This document shows, piece after piece, positions 42,673 to 50,242 of a stretch of 64,000 nucleotides of DNA. The DNA lies in NCBI GenBank assembly GCA_003116855.1, contig BEWT01000015.1, forward strand, positions 163,445 to 227,444. The letters are read 5' to 3'. A program made the position numbers and the translations under genes. The stretch is from Desulfurococcaceae archaeon AG1. Lineage in GTDB: Archaea > Thermoproteota > Thermoprotei_A > Sulfolobales > AG1. Below the pieces are notes generated by a model. That model was not told the DNA's origin. It was given only the letters and a program-made list of their open reading frames with translations, and did no database searches. Every line of letters starts with the position of its first letter. Within the stretch, counting starts at the first letter, position 1.

Positions 42673-43842
42673 GTGAGTATCGTGTTCGTGACATCCGTTG
42701 TTGGGAGCTTCCCACGCCCCAAGTGGCTTATCGAGGCTAGGAAGGCTTTTGAGGAGGGTAGGATTTCGAGGGAAGAACTTAGGGAGTATGAGGATGACGC
42801 TGTTAAGGTTGTTGTTAAGGAACAAGAGATGGTTGGTGTTGAGGTTATAAGTGATGGCGAGTATAGGAGGTTCTCTTTCCTCGGCTTTATTGGTGAGAAG
42901 GTTGAGGGTTTCTCGCTAATCCCTGTCTCCAGGCTTGCAGTCTCAGCAGAGGCTAGGAGTGCTATTGAGGCTATGAGTTTCCCCGAGCGTGCTGTGAGGA
43001 ATCCTGTTGTTGTGGGTAGGATTTCGAGGCCAAGGCCTATGGCTTTGGATGAGCTTCTATTCCTCAAGGGTGTAACGTCGAGGGCTGTTAAGATAGCCCT
43101 GCCCTCTCCCTACACGGTCTATTGGAATGCCTGGCATCACGAGCTCAGCAAGCCCTACTACCCATCACCAGACGCAATGATCCAGGACTATATAAAGGTA
43201 CTTAGGCAGGAGATAGCGGAGCTCTTCGAAAAGGGGGCTGATTTCGTGCAGCTAGACGAGCCTGCTATGGGTAACCTTGTGGAGGCTGGCGAGGATAAGC
43301 CTGACAGGTATAAGAGGCTTCTCACAGCACTCAACGGGATCAGGTATAGAGGGTTTAGGGACGAGCTAGCCCTCGCAGTAGACCTGATCAACGAGGCTGT
43401 GAAGGGCTTTGGAGGAAGGATCGGTGTGCATATATGCAGAGGCAACTGGCCAGCCCCAGAGGAATACCTAATAAGAGGAGGCTACGAGAAACTAATGCCT
43501 GCAATGCTTGATATGAAGGCAAAACAACTAGTCCTCGAATACGCAACACCCAGAGCAGGATCTATAGACGCTTTCAAAGAACACACGTGGGGAGGAGAGA
43601 TAGGGCTAGGTGTTATCGATGTTAAAAACCCCGAGATCGAGACCCCCGAGGTTATAGTAAAAAGGGCTGAGAAAGCACTAAGATACTTCGACCCGGAGAA
43701 AATCTGGCTCAACCCGGATTGTGGTTTCGCCTCAGGCCTCCCATGGCCGGTAAGCACTAGAAATATAGCCCTGGAAAAGCTGAGAAACATGGTCAAGGCC
43801 TCAGAGATCCTGAGGATGAAGTATAGAGCTTCTGAGAGGTAG
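42673..43842 (+). CDS. metE: Core-type cobalamin-independent methionine synthase (MetE C-domain homologue)
   Basis: Archaeal MetE proteins consist of the catalytic C-terminal barrel only, as here (about 389 residues). The start TSVVGSFPRPKWL is the family signature. Zinc ligands appear in IGVHICRGNWPAP (His, Cys), LVLEYATPRAG (Glu) and WLNPDCGFASGLPW (Cys); DFVQLDEPAM is also conserved. Archaeal core MetE methylates homocysteine but may take its methyl group from a methylated corrinoid or other protein instead of folate. The GTG start is about 25 nt after an AT-rich box. Its product links with the SahH gene at 2.4 kb in the methyl cycle. Confidence 0.9.
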   Translation: MSIVFVTSVVGSFPRPKWLIEARKAFEEGRISREELREYEDDAVKVVVKEQEMVGVEVISDGEYRRFSFLGFIGEKVEGFSLIPVSRLAVSAEARSAIEAMSFPERAVRNPVVVGRISRPRPMALDELLFLKGVTSRAVKIALPSPYTVYWNAWHHELSKPYYPSPDAMIQDYIKVLRQEIAELFEKGADFVQLDEPAMGNLVEAGEDKPDRYKRLLTALNGIRYRGFRDELALAVDLINEAVKGFGGRIGVHICRGNWPAPEEYLIRGGYEKLMPAMLDMKAKQLVLEYATPRAGSIDAFKEHTWGGEIGLGVIDVKNPEIETPEVIVKRAEKALRYFDPEKIWLNPDCGFASGLPWPVSTRNIALEKLRNMVKASEILRMKYRASER

Positions 43843-43846
43843 TTCC

Positions 43847-44419
43847 GTGAACTTAGAGGATCTATTACTCATAATACCATTAGCAATAATAGGTGTCTTT
43901 ACCTATATATTGCTCCCAATGGTGTGGGGAGCTGCTTATGCTCCATCGCCCAAGGCAAAAGCCTCCATGATCTTGCGGAGAGTGATAGAGACCTATTATA
44001 AAGATAAAGATGTAGTGAGGGTAATAGATCTTGGCTCGGGCTTCGGGAGGGTTTGTTTCGAGGCCGTCAAGATAGACAGTAGGGTTGTGTGCCACGGGGT
44101 AGATATAGATCCTCTCAAGATCCTCTGGAGCAGGGCTATAGCCAGGATCAAGGGTATCAATGCAAGAGCCACTTTCACCAGAGGTAATATCCTTAAGATA
44201 GATCTAGAAGGCTATGACATCATATACATGTTCCTATGGCCAGGGATCGTCTTAAAAATCGAGGAAAAGATCCTGAGGGAGGTGAGGAAAGAATGCATAG
44301 TCATATCCCTGGAACACCCGCTCAGACTACTTAAAAGCGAGAAGATAGACGACTTCTACATAGCATTCATAAGCAGTGCTAGAAAAAGCAAAAACGAGGA
44401 AGCAGTAAACATAGCATAG
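43847..44419 (+). CDS. Membrane-anchored class I methyltransferase (FAM173/aKMT-like)
   Basis: A 190-residue SAM-dependent methyltransferase with an N-terminal membrane helix (LLLIIPLAIIGVFTYILLPM). Motif I is VVRVIDLGSGFGRVCFEAVK; VCHGVDIDPLKILWSRAIAR supplies the acidic ribose-binding residue, and YDIIYMFLWPGIVLKIEEKI follows as motif IV. The small size, the motif spacing and the N-terminal anchor recall crenarchaeal aKMT (Dot1-like lysine methyltransferase) and the mitochondrial FAM173/ATPSCKMT group, which methylates a membrane protein. It begins 4 bases after metE, so the two are probably co-transcribed, fitting supply of methyl groups. Confidence 0.78.
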   Translation: MNLEDLLLIIPLAIIGVFTYILLPMVWGAAYAPSPKAKASMILRRVIETYYKDKDVVRVIDLGSGFGRVCFEAVKIDSRVVCHGVDIDPLKILWSRAIARIKGINARATFTRGNILKIDLEGYDIIYMFLWPGIVLKIEEKILREVRKECIVISLEHPLRLLKSEKIDDFYIAFISSARKSKNEEAVNIA

Positions 44420-44783
44420 AAACCATCACACCCACAGCTACTATATAGAGGATTTCTTTAAAACCTTAATAGACCGCAGAAGGCTTTGAATAGAATAATG
44501 GGAGACCATTATATCAACAAGAGGTAAGAGAAGTGGGAGGAAAAGAGCATTACTGATCATTACTAAGAGAGAAAGCCTCTAAGAGAAGTTTGAGGGCTCA
44601 TTAAAGATATGATAACCAGTATAGACTTCTACAGAAGCATCTCGCCTAAAGTTCCGGGATCTCCAATGCTGCTAACCCTGCTAATATTATTAAACGTGTT
44701 AACCAGCGATGCTAAGATTTATTGTTTTTCATGGAAAAGAAAAATAATAATCTAGGCTGTTGAAGATTCGATGGTGATACGTT
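44420..44783. other. Intergenic region without recognised gene
   Basis: About 360 bases downstream of the methyltransferase. A plausible TATA region AAAAATAATAATC (about 44744-44756) would place transcription start at the GTG of the PLD-like gene. I see no relic, repeat or RNA gene in the rest. Confidence 0.4.
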
Positions 44784-45503
44784 GTGAGTTCTGCGAATAT
44801 AAACGTGAGGATAGGGAGGGGGTTTCGGGATCTTGTGGAAGAAATACAGAGTGCTAGGAAGCGTGTGTGGGTTATGAGTCCGTGGATATCGCCTGAGTAT
44901 GCTCAGCTGCTTGTTAGGAAGGCTTCGGAGGGGGTTGATGTGAGGGTCTTTACCACAGATGATCTTGGGAATAGGAGTCATGTGAGCGGGTTAATGGAGC
45001 TGATTGAGGCGAGAAGAGTGGTTATAAGACCTGCGAGTCCTCTCGCTAGAAGGTTAGGGTTTGTATTGTTTCTCTTAGGTCTTGTGGCCGTATTTATCGT
45101 GTTACCTGCTGGGGTTCTCATGATGATCGCTGGTGCGGCTATATATCTAATGTGGGGAAGGGATAAGTTTGGGATTCGCTATTTCTCGAAGGTTGGTGAG
45201 GGAAGGCTTGTGATATACCACTCGGAACCTCTTAATATGGTTCATGCTAAGATATATGTGGTTGACGATCATGCAGCGGTCGGTTCTGTTAACTTTACGA
45301 GAAGCGGTGTGGAGAGTAATTTTGAATGTCTGGTAAAGATCAGAGACCCCTTGGTAGTGGAGGAGATCGTTAACAGGCTAGGCTCTCTAGGCAATGACCC
45401 AGAATTGCGGGAAGTGCCTGTTGACAAGATAGGGTGGGAAATTCTACCAGTTGAGGAGAAATCCCGCATCATGGGACTGATCGAATCTCTCTTCAAGAGA
45501 TAA
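44784..45503 (+). CDS. PLD-like (HKD) protein with internal membrane hairpin
   Basis: A 239-residue member of the phospholipase D superfamily with one intact HKD motif near the C-terminus (MVHAKIYVVDDHAAVGSVNF then TRSG). The N-terminal half (VWVMSPWISPEYAQLLVRKA, VRVFTTDDLGNRS) forms the first PLD-like strand set but lacks a second HKD. Between them about 40 residues form two membrane helices (FVLFLLGLVAVFIVLPAGVL, MMIAGAAIYLMWG). Such single-HKD proteins normally dimerise to make the active site. Possible roles are a nuclease or a phosphatidyl-transferase at the membrane. Confidence 0.8.
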   Translation: MSSANINVRIGRGFRDLVEEIQSARKRVWVMSPWISPEYAQLLVRKASEGVDVRVFTTDDLGNRSHVSGLMELIEARRVVIRPASPLARRLGFVLFLLGLVAVFIVLPAGVLMMIAGAAIYLMWGRDKFGIRYFSKVGEGRLVIYHSEPLNMVHAKIYVVDDHAAVGSVNFTRSGVESNFECLVKIRDPLVVEEIVNRLGSLGNDPELREVPVDKIGWEILPVEEKSRIMGLIESLFKR

Positions 45504-45577
45504 ACTTTTTGCTAGGAAGACTAAGAGCCGCTATATATAGGTTTTTTACCTACACCTCGATATAGCTTGCTAGCTAA

Positions 45578-46273
45578 CTAGCTTACTAGCTGTGCGTAGT
45601 AGCTATCTATATCGCCTTTCCATCTCTCGTCTTCGTATTCTGGGAATTTCTTTACGCGGCATCTTGGTTTGGCTATTATTTCTCTCACCTCGAAGTCTTT
45701 GAAGAAGTTCATGCTATATGCTGTCCTCACGACCAGTGCTGTGTCTAGCCCCTTATATGTGCCTCCGCATGATACTACCTCCTCGCCCTCTTCTATCTCG
45801 CCCGCGTCTGTGGCTATTATTGCGGCCTCTATTGCTATTTTTGTGCCTGCTCCGAAGATCTCGAGGGTTTTATCTATGATAGCCTCGGGGGTCGGGTATT
45901 TCCAGTTTAGCGAGCGTGATGGTGGTGCGAACGGTCTTGTTCCCTGAACGATTCTGCATCCGTGTTCCTCGAGCTTTTTGAGATTCTTTAGATACTCCTT
46001 CCGCTTCAACCCTATGGGGATGCTCCCCCTAGGCCCCCAGGTCTCGGCTGGGTAGTGGGTTACAACTATGATCTTAATATTTGTTCCCTTGAATATCTCT
46101 AGAGCTTTCAAAGCACTCCTTCCTGTTTCCGACGCGATCACAACCTTATTGATACCTGTATTCTCGCAGTATAGCCTAACCAGTGAGAGAAGCTTCTCAG
46201 TATTCGCCTCACCGCAGTACTGGAAATAAGTAACTTTTCTCTCAATATCAACCATAAACAGTTCATCCCCCAT
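45578..46273 (-). CDS. Stand-alone pyruvate-kinase C-terminal (alpha/beta) domain protein
   Basis: The protein, about 231 residues from ATG 46273, matches the C-terminal allosteric domain of pyruvate kinase without its catalytic barrel. Seen: TEKLLSLVRLYCENTGINKV, VVIASETGRSALKALEIFKG, IKIIVVTHYPAETWGPRGSI, AIIATDAGEIEEGEEVVSCG and LDTALVVRTAYSMNFFKDF. Such free-standing PK_C proteins are common in archaea; function is unknown. ATG 46273 lies about 23 nt after a GTATTTATAGG box, so it is probably leaderless. No sugar-metabolism partner is adjacent. Confidence 0.78.
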   Translation of the reverse strand: MGDELFMVDIERKVTYFQYCGEANTEKLLSLVRLYCENTGINKVVIASETGRSALKALEIFKGTNIKIIVVTHYPAETWGPRGSIPIGLKRKEYLKNLKKLEEHGCRIVQGTRPFAPPSRSLNWKYPTPEAIIDKTLEIFGAGTKIAIEAAIIATDAGEIEEGEEVVSCGGTYKGLDTALVVRTAYSMNFFKDFEVREIIAKPRCRVKKFPEYEDERWKGDIDSYYAQLVS

Positions 46274-46667
46274 AATCAGAACTCCAAAATACCTATAAAT
46301 ACTATACATAAGATCTTCAAGCATTTATAAGATGCCTAAGTGTGTAAGCACCCTGCAAATATATTTATTTTACATAGTTTCAGGAGTAGGATGCTTAAGA
46401 AGATCATTCTATGAAAGACCAACAACAATACTATTATACTGAACCAGTGCCCAGAGATCTTGAAAGTGCATAGAGCAATACACAGCTGAAAAGCGGCGAG
46501 GTTAAAAAGTTCTACAACTCTCCAAAGAATGCTACTCTAGGCAGTCATGAACTAAACACACAAGGTATGAAGATCTGGGTCTAGATTTCCGAATCCCTAA
46601 AACAAACTTCTGCAGGAACTAAACTTTATGAATTATGAAGCATAGATTCTAATGGAGGGAGTCTAAC
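46274..46667. other. Intergenic region with a possible gene fragment
   Basis: About 390 bases between divergent genes. One frame (about 46488-46585) reads TQLKSGEVKKFYNSPKNATL, then GSHELNTQGMKIWV and a stop, without a start, which may be the tail of a decayed gene. Otherwise only AT-rich promoter-like sequence (ACTTTATGAATTATG before 46668) is visible. Confidence 0.3.
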
Positions 46668-48101
46668 TTGAGAGAGGAAACTATAAGGCTTGGACTCAAC
46701 CTTCCCCTTTTTGTGGCCGCATTGGTTTCGTTGGGAACAGGTACTCTTGTAGGTATGCTGGGCATTTGGGGAGCAGCGGCTTGGGGAAGGCCTGTTCCAG
46801 AGTGGGAGAAGGTTGGTCATGCCCATGCTTCCTGGTGGGCTGTTCTTATCATGATAGCCTCGATGGTCTTACCCAGTCTGCAGCTAAAGCCATGGGCTAA
46901 AAAGCTGATAATAGCGGGAACCTTTGCTGGACCAACCCTCTGGGTTGGTGTATTGGCCAGCTACTATGAGATAGGAGGGCCAAAGATATGGAGGTTTGAA
47001 GCAATAACTGCTCCTGGGAGCTATTACGAGATCCCCTTGCTGGGGCTGTTGGCCGGTATTTTCGAGTTTCTAGGATTGCTAGCACTCGGTGCGGTTGCCC
47101 TTTCAGCCTCGGGGGTAAAAATCCCCATAATATCCTCTAAAGAGCCTCCGCCGAGATCGAAGTATGAGTTTATCTCCGATATTGAGGTGCCTCGAAAGAT
47201 ATTCCTGCTCCCCACGGTGATGGTGATTATTAGCGTTATAATAGGTTTCGCTATTACTACGACCTTCAAGATAACCCATAGCCCGATATCGCCAGCCGCT
47301 CTGGTTCAGCTGCACGACCATATAGCCCTCATAGCTACTAGCGCTGTAATCGCGCTGCTGACCCTCAGAATCCTGGGCGTTGGGGAGAAGATCTTCAATC
47401 TCGGCTATCGACTTATGCAGATAGCCCTCCCCTTACTCCTAGTCGGTTTATTAGCCTTCACTTTTGGGGGCTTTCATAGCATAGTCTGGGTCGCGCCTGC
47501 CGGGATATACTATCTACTCTTATTGATCGCACTCTCAGCCTGTATTGGGTTCTTCATAGCCAGAGGTCGAACAGACCCGACCCACACTCCTCTTAGGACA
47601 GCGCTTGCTGTATGCTTTGTTGGCTTAGCAATCCTCGTGCCTGTTGGTGCGTATATAGCCCTGGTATGGGATACTAATCCGAATATCACGGTTACGTATA
47701 AGCAGCCAGCGGGAGAGCCCTACCCAGGGCCCTATCCTAAGCAGTACATGGGCACGGCCCCGGTGGTGGGTACGCCGAGGGGTCTTGAGAACGCCCACCT
47801 AAGCCCTGGAAGCTGGTTCCACGTAGCCATAACGTGGCTCTTGATATTAATCCTCGTGGGAAACCAGCTCTTCACAGGATTGATCAACAAGCCCGGGATG
47901 ATCTACCTCTACGCCGTTACCATTCCAATGGCACCGCTCTTCAACATGCTCGGCAGATTCCTAGCCTGGCTAGGCATACCCAACGGCATAGGAGCCCTCT
48001 GGTTCGCAGGCCACCCCCTCAAGGGCTTTAACCTCATCAGCCTCTTCATCGTAGCACTGATAGCAATATACATACTTTCCAAAAAGCACCACAGCGAGTA
48101 A
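46668..48101 (+). CDS. Twelve-helix membrane protein with conserved intramembrane histidines (haem-copper-oxidase-like?)
   Basis: A 477-residue polytopic protein with about twelve hydrophobic helices. Histidines stand in or near helices: EKVGHAHASWWAVLIMIASM in helix 2, VQLHDHIALIATSAVIALLT at helix 6, FGGFHSIVWVAPAGIYY at helix 8 and PGSWFHVAITWLLILILVGN at helix 10. Twelve helices with His pairs in helices 2, 6 and 10 recall subunit I of haem-copper oxidases and NorB, but helix 7's double His and the usual GHPEVY-type motif are absent. It could be a degenerate or novel haem protein. No subunit II or cytochrome gene is adjacent. TTG is the apparent start. Confidence 0.6.
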   Translation: MREETIRLGLNLPLFVAALVSLGTGTLVGMLGIWGAAAWGRPVPEWEKVGHAHASWWAVLIMIASMVLPSLQLKPWAKKLIIAGTFAGPTLWVGVLASYYEIGGPKIWRFEAITAPGSYYEIPLLGLLAGIFEFLGLLALGAVALSASGVKIPIISSKEPPPRSKYEFISDIEVPRKIFLLPTVMVIISVIIGFAITTTFKITHSPISPAALVQLHDHIALIATSAVIALLTLRILGVGEKIFNLGYRLMQIALPLLLVGLLAFTFGGFHSIVWVAPAGIYYLLLLIALSACIGFFIARGRTDPTHTPLRTALAVCFVGLAILVPVGAYIALVWDTNPNITVTYKQPAGEPYPGPYPKQYMGTAPVVGTPRGLENAHLSPGSWFHVAITWLLILILVGNQLFTGLINKPGMIYLYAVTIPMAPLFNMLGRFLAWLGIPNGIGALWFAGHPLKGFNLISLFIVALIAIYILSKKHHSE

Positions 48102-48200
48102 AAGACCACTTCCATCAACTAATTTCTTTTTTACCCAACACCTAAGGACTTTAGACATATGAACACTTTATTGCCAAGCATGCCTCCTCATTAATGGACT

Positions 48201-48606
48201 ATGAAGGCGCTGCCAAAAACAATAGCTGAGGAGCTCACTAAAAAGGCTAGCAGCATGGAGATCTCTATTGAGGAGTATCTGTTCGACCTTCTATTCAGAG
48301 AACTGGATCCTGTTACAAGTGCTGAGAAATATATAACAGGTGCTCAGCAGCTCCTCGAACAGGCGGAGCAGGAGTTAAAAGCAGGAAACCTTAGGCAGGC
48401 CTTTGAGAAGATCTGGGGGCGTGTGCGCTCAGCATAAAAGCCCACGCCCTGGCTAAGAAGGGACTGAGGCTCGAAACCCACAGAGATCTATGATAGCCGA
48501 TTCAATGCATAGGAACTCTTACGAGGATATAGCAACTAGAGAGGTTAGAAACCTTGTTAATAAGACCTCTGAAACACTGAGCCTCAGCCATAGTAGATCG
48601 TCCTAG
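48201..48606 (+). pseudogene. PaREP1-family gene, frameshifted
   Basis: The first 78 codons (LPKTIAEELTKKASSMEISI, then EEYLFDLLFRELDPVTSAEK and LLEQAEQELKAGNLRQAFEK) match the PaREP1/HEPN-like family widespread in crenarchaea. The frame ends early at IWGRVRSA. Shifting to another frame at about 48420 restores the expected continuation CALSIKAHALAKKGLRLETH then RDL, which meets a stop, and the next segment (48490-48606) still reads ADSMHRNSYEDIATREV, resembling the family C-terminus. The gene is therefore broken by at least one indel and a stop or deletion. The first frame could still give a truncated helical protein. Confidence 0.75.
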
Positions 48607-48690
48607 CCCCATTACAGATCAGCTTACTCCTTTCTAGATTATGTATCCTTATGCTTAGGATGATCCTTGCGTATTGATCTCTAAAGCATG

Positions 48691-48759
48691 CTTGAAGCCT
48701 GTGAGGCTAGGGATCAAGCAACCAGATCAAATAATGCTAGTTACTATGAGGCCCGAACC
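48691..48759 (+). mobile_element. Family 2 relic
   Basis: About 69 bases aligning with the relic at 23740-23822, for example GAAGCC then TGAGGCTAGGGA and the exact ATGAGGCCCGAACC-type block (GTGAGGCCCGAACC there). The frame reads LEACEARDQATRSNN then ASYYEARTM. It lies just after the broken PaREP1 gene. Confidence 0.45.
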
Positions 48760-48834
48760 ATGATCCGGATAGGGCTTTGAAGCTCTACATTTAAGGTGGG
48801 ATAAAAAGGTGTTTGGGATGGAAAGACGTTAGAT

Positions 48835-49077
48835 CTACTCGATAGCGATCAGAGTTACTGTTTTCTCAACACCCTCAACCTTATGTATACTCCCAGCCAC
48901 CACCTCTTTAAGCTCTCTAAGCTCTCCAACCTCGATCTTGGCTATAACATCATACTCCCCGGTTACTGTGTATGCTTCTTTAACCCCACTAATACCCCTG
49001 ACCCTCTGCACAACATCGCCCGCCTTACCGATAGAGGTTTTAATCAAGACATACGCTACTACTGGGAAGAGCACCAC
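48835..49077 (-). CDS. Stand-alone Lrp/AsnC effector-binding (RAM) domain protein
   Basis: Eighty residues that match only the C-terminal ligand-binding domain of Lrp/AsnC regulators, without the helix-turn-helix. The fold is visible as VVAYVLIKTSIGKAGDVVQR, VRGISGVKEAYTVTGEYDVI, AKIEVGELRELKEVVAGSIH and VEGVEKTVTLIAIE. Such single RAM proteins bind amino acids and form ring oligomers; a role in metabolism or as a partner of full-length Lrp is likely. It starts with GTG at 49077 and is flanked by a relic on one side and the twin-repeat module on the other. Confidence 0.85.
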   Translation of the reverse strand: MVLFPVVAYVLIKTSIGKAGDVVQRVRGISGVKEAYTVTGEYDVIAKIEVGELRELKEVVAGSIHKVEGVEKTVTLIAIE

Positions 49078-49163
49078 CCTATAACATTGACTAACAAGCC
49101 CTATATCTACCCCATAATATCTTTGCTATGTGAGTTCGCAGATGGTTAACATATATTTATATA

Positions 49164-49256
49164 TCATAGCTCTGCTTCGACATAGTTTCCTATATGTATT
49201 TCGAAACCTCTGACTTTTCTCAGCCTTACAGCTCTCGCTATCTCTTCTTCGAGTTC
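49164..49256 (-). pseudogene. Gene fragment fused to a solo CRISPR-type repeat
   Basis: Immediately after the minus-strand repeat at 49257-49280 an open frame reads KELEEEIARAVRLRKVRGFE, then IHIGNYVEAEL and TGA. There is no start codon; the frame is opened by a TGA within the repeat. It looks like the last 30 residues of an unrecognised protein. Either a decayed gene was captured next to the repeat or the repeat module was inserted in a gene. Confidence 0.3.
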
Positions 49257-49372
49257 TTTTCAATTCTATAGTAGATCGACTTTGCCTTCCTATCTATTAT
49301 TATCAGGCTTATAAGCGTAGATCTCGTTTTAGCCTATATTTTTGATGCAACGATCCGCTGTAGAATTGAAGG
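49257..49372. repeat. Palindromic module: two outward CRISPR-type repeats around GCTTATAAGC
   Basis: The left repeat (49257-49280, minus strand) reads GTCGATCTAC then TATAGAATTGAAAA, nearly identical to the one at 5962-5985. GCTTATAAGC (49307-49316) is centred 31 nt from it, exactly as in the other module. A right repeat (about 49349-49372, plus strand) reads CGATCCGC then TGTAGAATTGAAGG. The spacer between palindrome and left repeat keeps TATTATTAT and ACTTT as in the first module. Both modules are therefore copies of one element. Right repeat ends 8 bases before the trmO stop. Confidence 0.6.
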
Positions 49373-49379
49373 GCGTGTC

Positions 49380-49904
49380 CTAGGCTTGGGCTGGTCCGAG
49401 CCATGGTGCTATTACCTTGTAGTTCTTCTCTATGCTATTTCTTTTCCACTCTTCCTCAGCCCACCACGGTATTCTCGGGTTTCTGACGATGTCGTAGTAG
49501 TCATAGGGCTTTATATCGAGCACGGGGCTTCCTGTCCATGCGTCTAGACCCTTAACCCTGAGCCTGTTCTCCTCGATTGCTAGGAGCTCTACTACTGTTA
49601 CTCCTATTGGGTTTGGTCTTGGTGGGAATCTTGTTGCGAAGATCCCTACCTCTGGGTATCTCTCCATACCCCATGGCTTGAGCCTGGGTATGTATCTCTT
49701 CTCCTCATGCATCCAGTATAGAACTATAATATGTGAGTAGTCCTCTAATCCTTTAAGGGCTTCGACATACTCATCAAAGATCCTGATGATAGATATCTTC
49801 TCATAACGAGACCTAGGCCTCTGAGGCTCCCCAGGCCTTGGAATACCATCCTCAACAACACCTATAGGCTTAAAACATATGGGTTCGAGCAGCAAGACCA
49901 CCAT
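49380..49904 (-). CDS. trmO: tRNA m6t6A37 methyltransferase TrmO (TsaA/VirR family)
   Basis: A 174-residue SAM-dependent enzyme methylating N6-threonylcarbamoyladenosine at tRNA position 37. The family signature is clear: FKPIGVVEDGIPRPGEPQRP, then YVEALKGLEDYSHIIVLYWM, VGIFATRFPPRPNPIGVTVV and LDAWTGSPVLDIKPYDYYD. Archaeal members have this length. It begins with ATG at 49904. It stands between the twin-repeat module and a 340-base gene-free stretch; t6A synthesis genes are not in the window. Confidence 0.92.
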   Translation of the reverse strand: MVVLLLEPICFKPIGVVEDGIPRPGEPQRPRSRYEKISIIRIFDEYVEALKGLEDYSHIIVLYWMHEEKRYIPRLKPWGMERYPEVGIFATRFPPRPNPIGVTVVELLAIEENRLRVKGLDAWTGSPVLDIKPYDYYDIVRNPRIPWWAEEEWKRNSIEKNYKVIAPWLGPAQA

Positions 49905-50116
49905 CTATATAGAGAAACCAGGAACTAAATATCCGGTCAGATCGACTCAGCATGGCCCCGCATGGTTTAGCTTCTGCTTAAACTTTACCGATATCTTCGG
50001 CCCGAGCTGGATCTTAATTCCTAGCCATTATTCATAAATTAATTATATATAAAAGTGAAAATCTCTATTAACACTCTTGTGGTTTCCCTTTAGCTGGTGA
50101 GAGGCTTACCTCCTTT

Positions 50117-50140
50117 GTGCACCACAATTTTGTGGAGCAC
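50117..50140. promoter_or_regulatory. Near-perfect palindrome in the gap downstream of NikR-like gene
   Basis: GTGCACCACAA (50117-50127), two-base spacer, TTGTGGAGCAC (50130-50140): 11-bp arms with one mismatch. It could be an operator or a hairpin. It stands about 50 bases before a degenerate solo CRISPR-like repeat with its own TATA-like box, and the nearest gene starts are over 200 bases off. Confidence 0.45.
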
Positions 50141-50190
50141 CTGGCGACCACTTTTATGGCAAGCTAAATATAAAATGGCGGTAAAGCAAA

Positions 50191-50214
50191 GCCGGTCTCT
50201 TATAGAGCTGAAAG
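50191..50214 (+). repeat. Solo CRISPR-like repeat with TATA-like box
   Basis: GCCGGTCTCT then TATAGAGCTGAAAG resembles the module repeat and even more the Sulfolobus variant with TCTCTTATAGA. AAATATAAAA at 50166-50175 is about 25 nt upstream, so a transcript would begin at the repeat. The leader-like GGTAAAG also precedes the repeat at 5962. It overlaps no gene; the NikR-like gene ends at 50243. Confidence 0.4.
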
Positions 50215-50242
50215 ATATTTTCTAATAATTACGTATTTATGC

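Noticed and set aside
42627-43067. Long N-terminal extension of the MBL hydrolase frame
   Set aside because: It runs antisense through metE and has low-complexity composition; a start at TTG 42626 or ATG 42665 fits the family length.
49976-50016. Similarity of CTTTACCGATATCTTCGG with a stretch near 5034 (TTTTACCGATATTCCGAG)
   Set aside because: Only about 15 matching bases and no shared context, so chance cannot be excluded.
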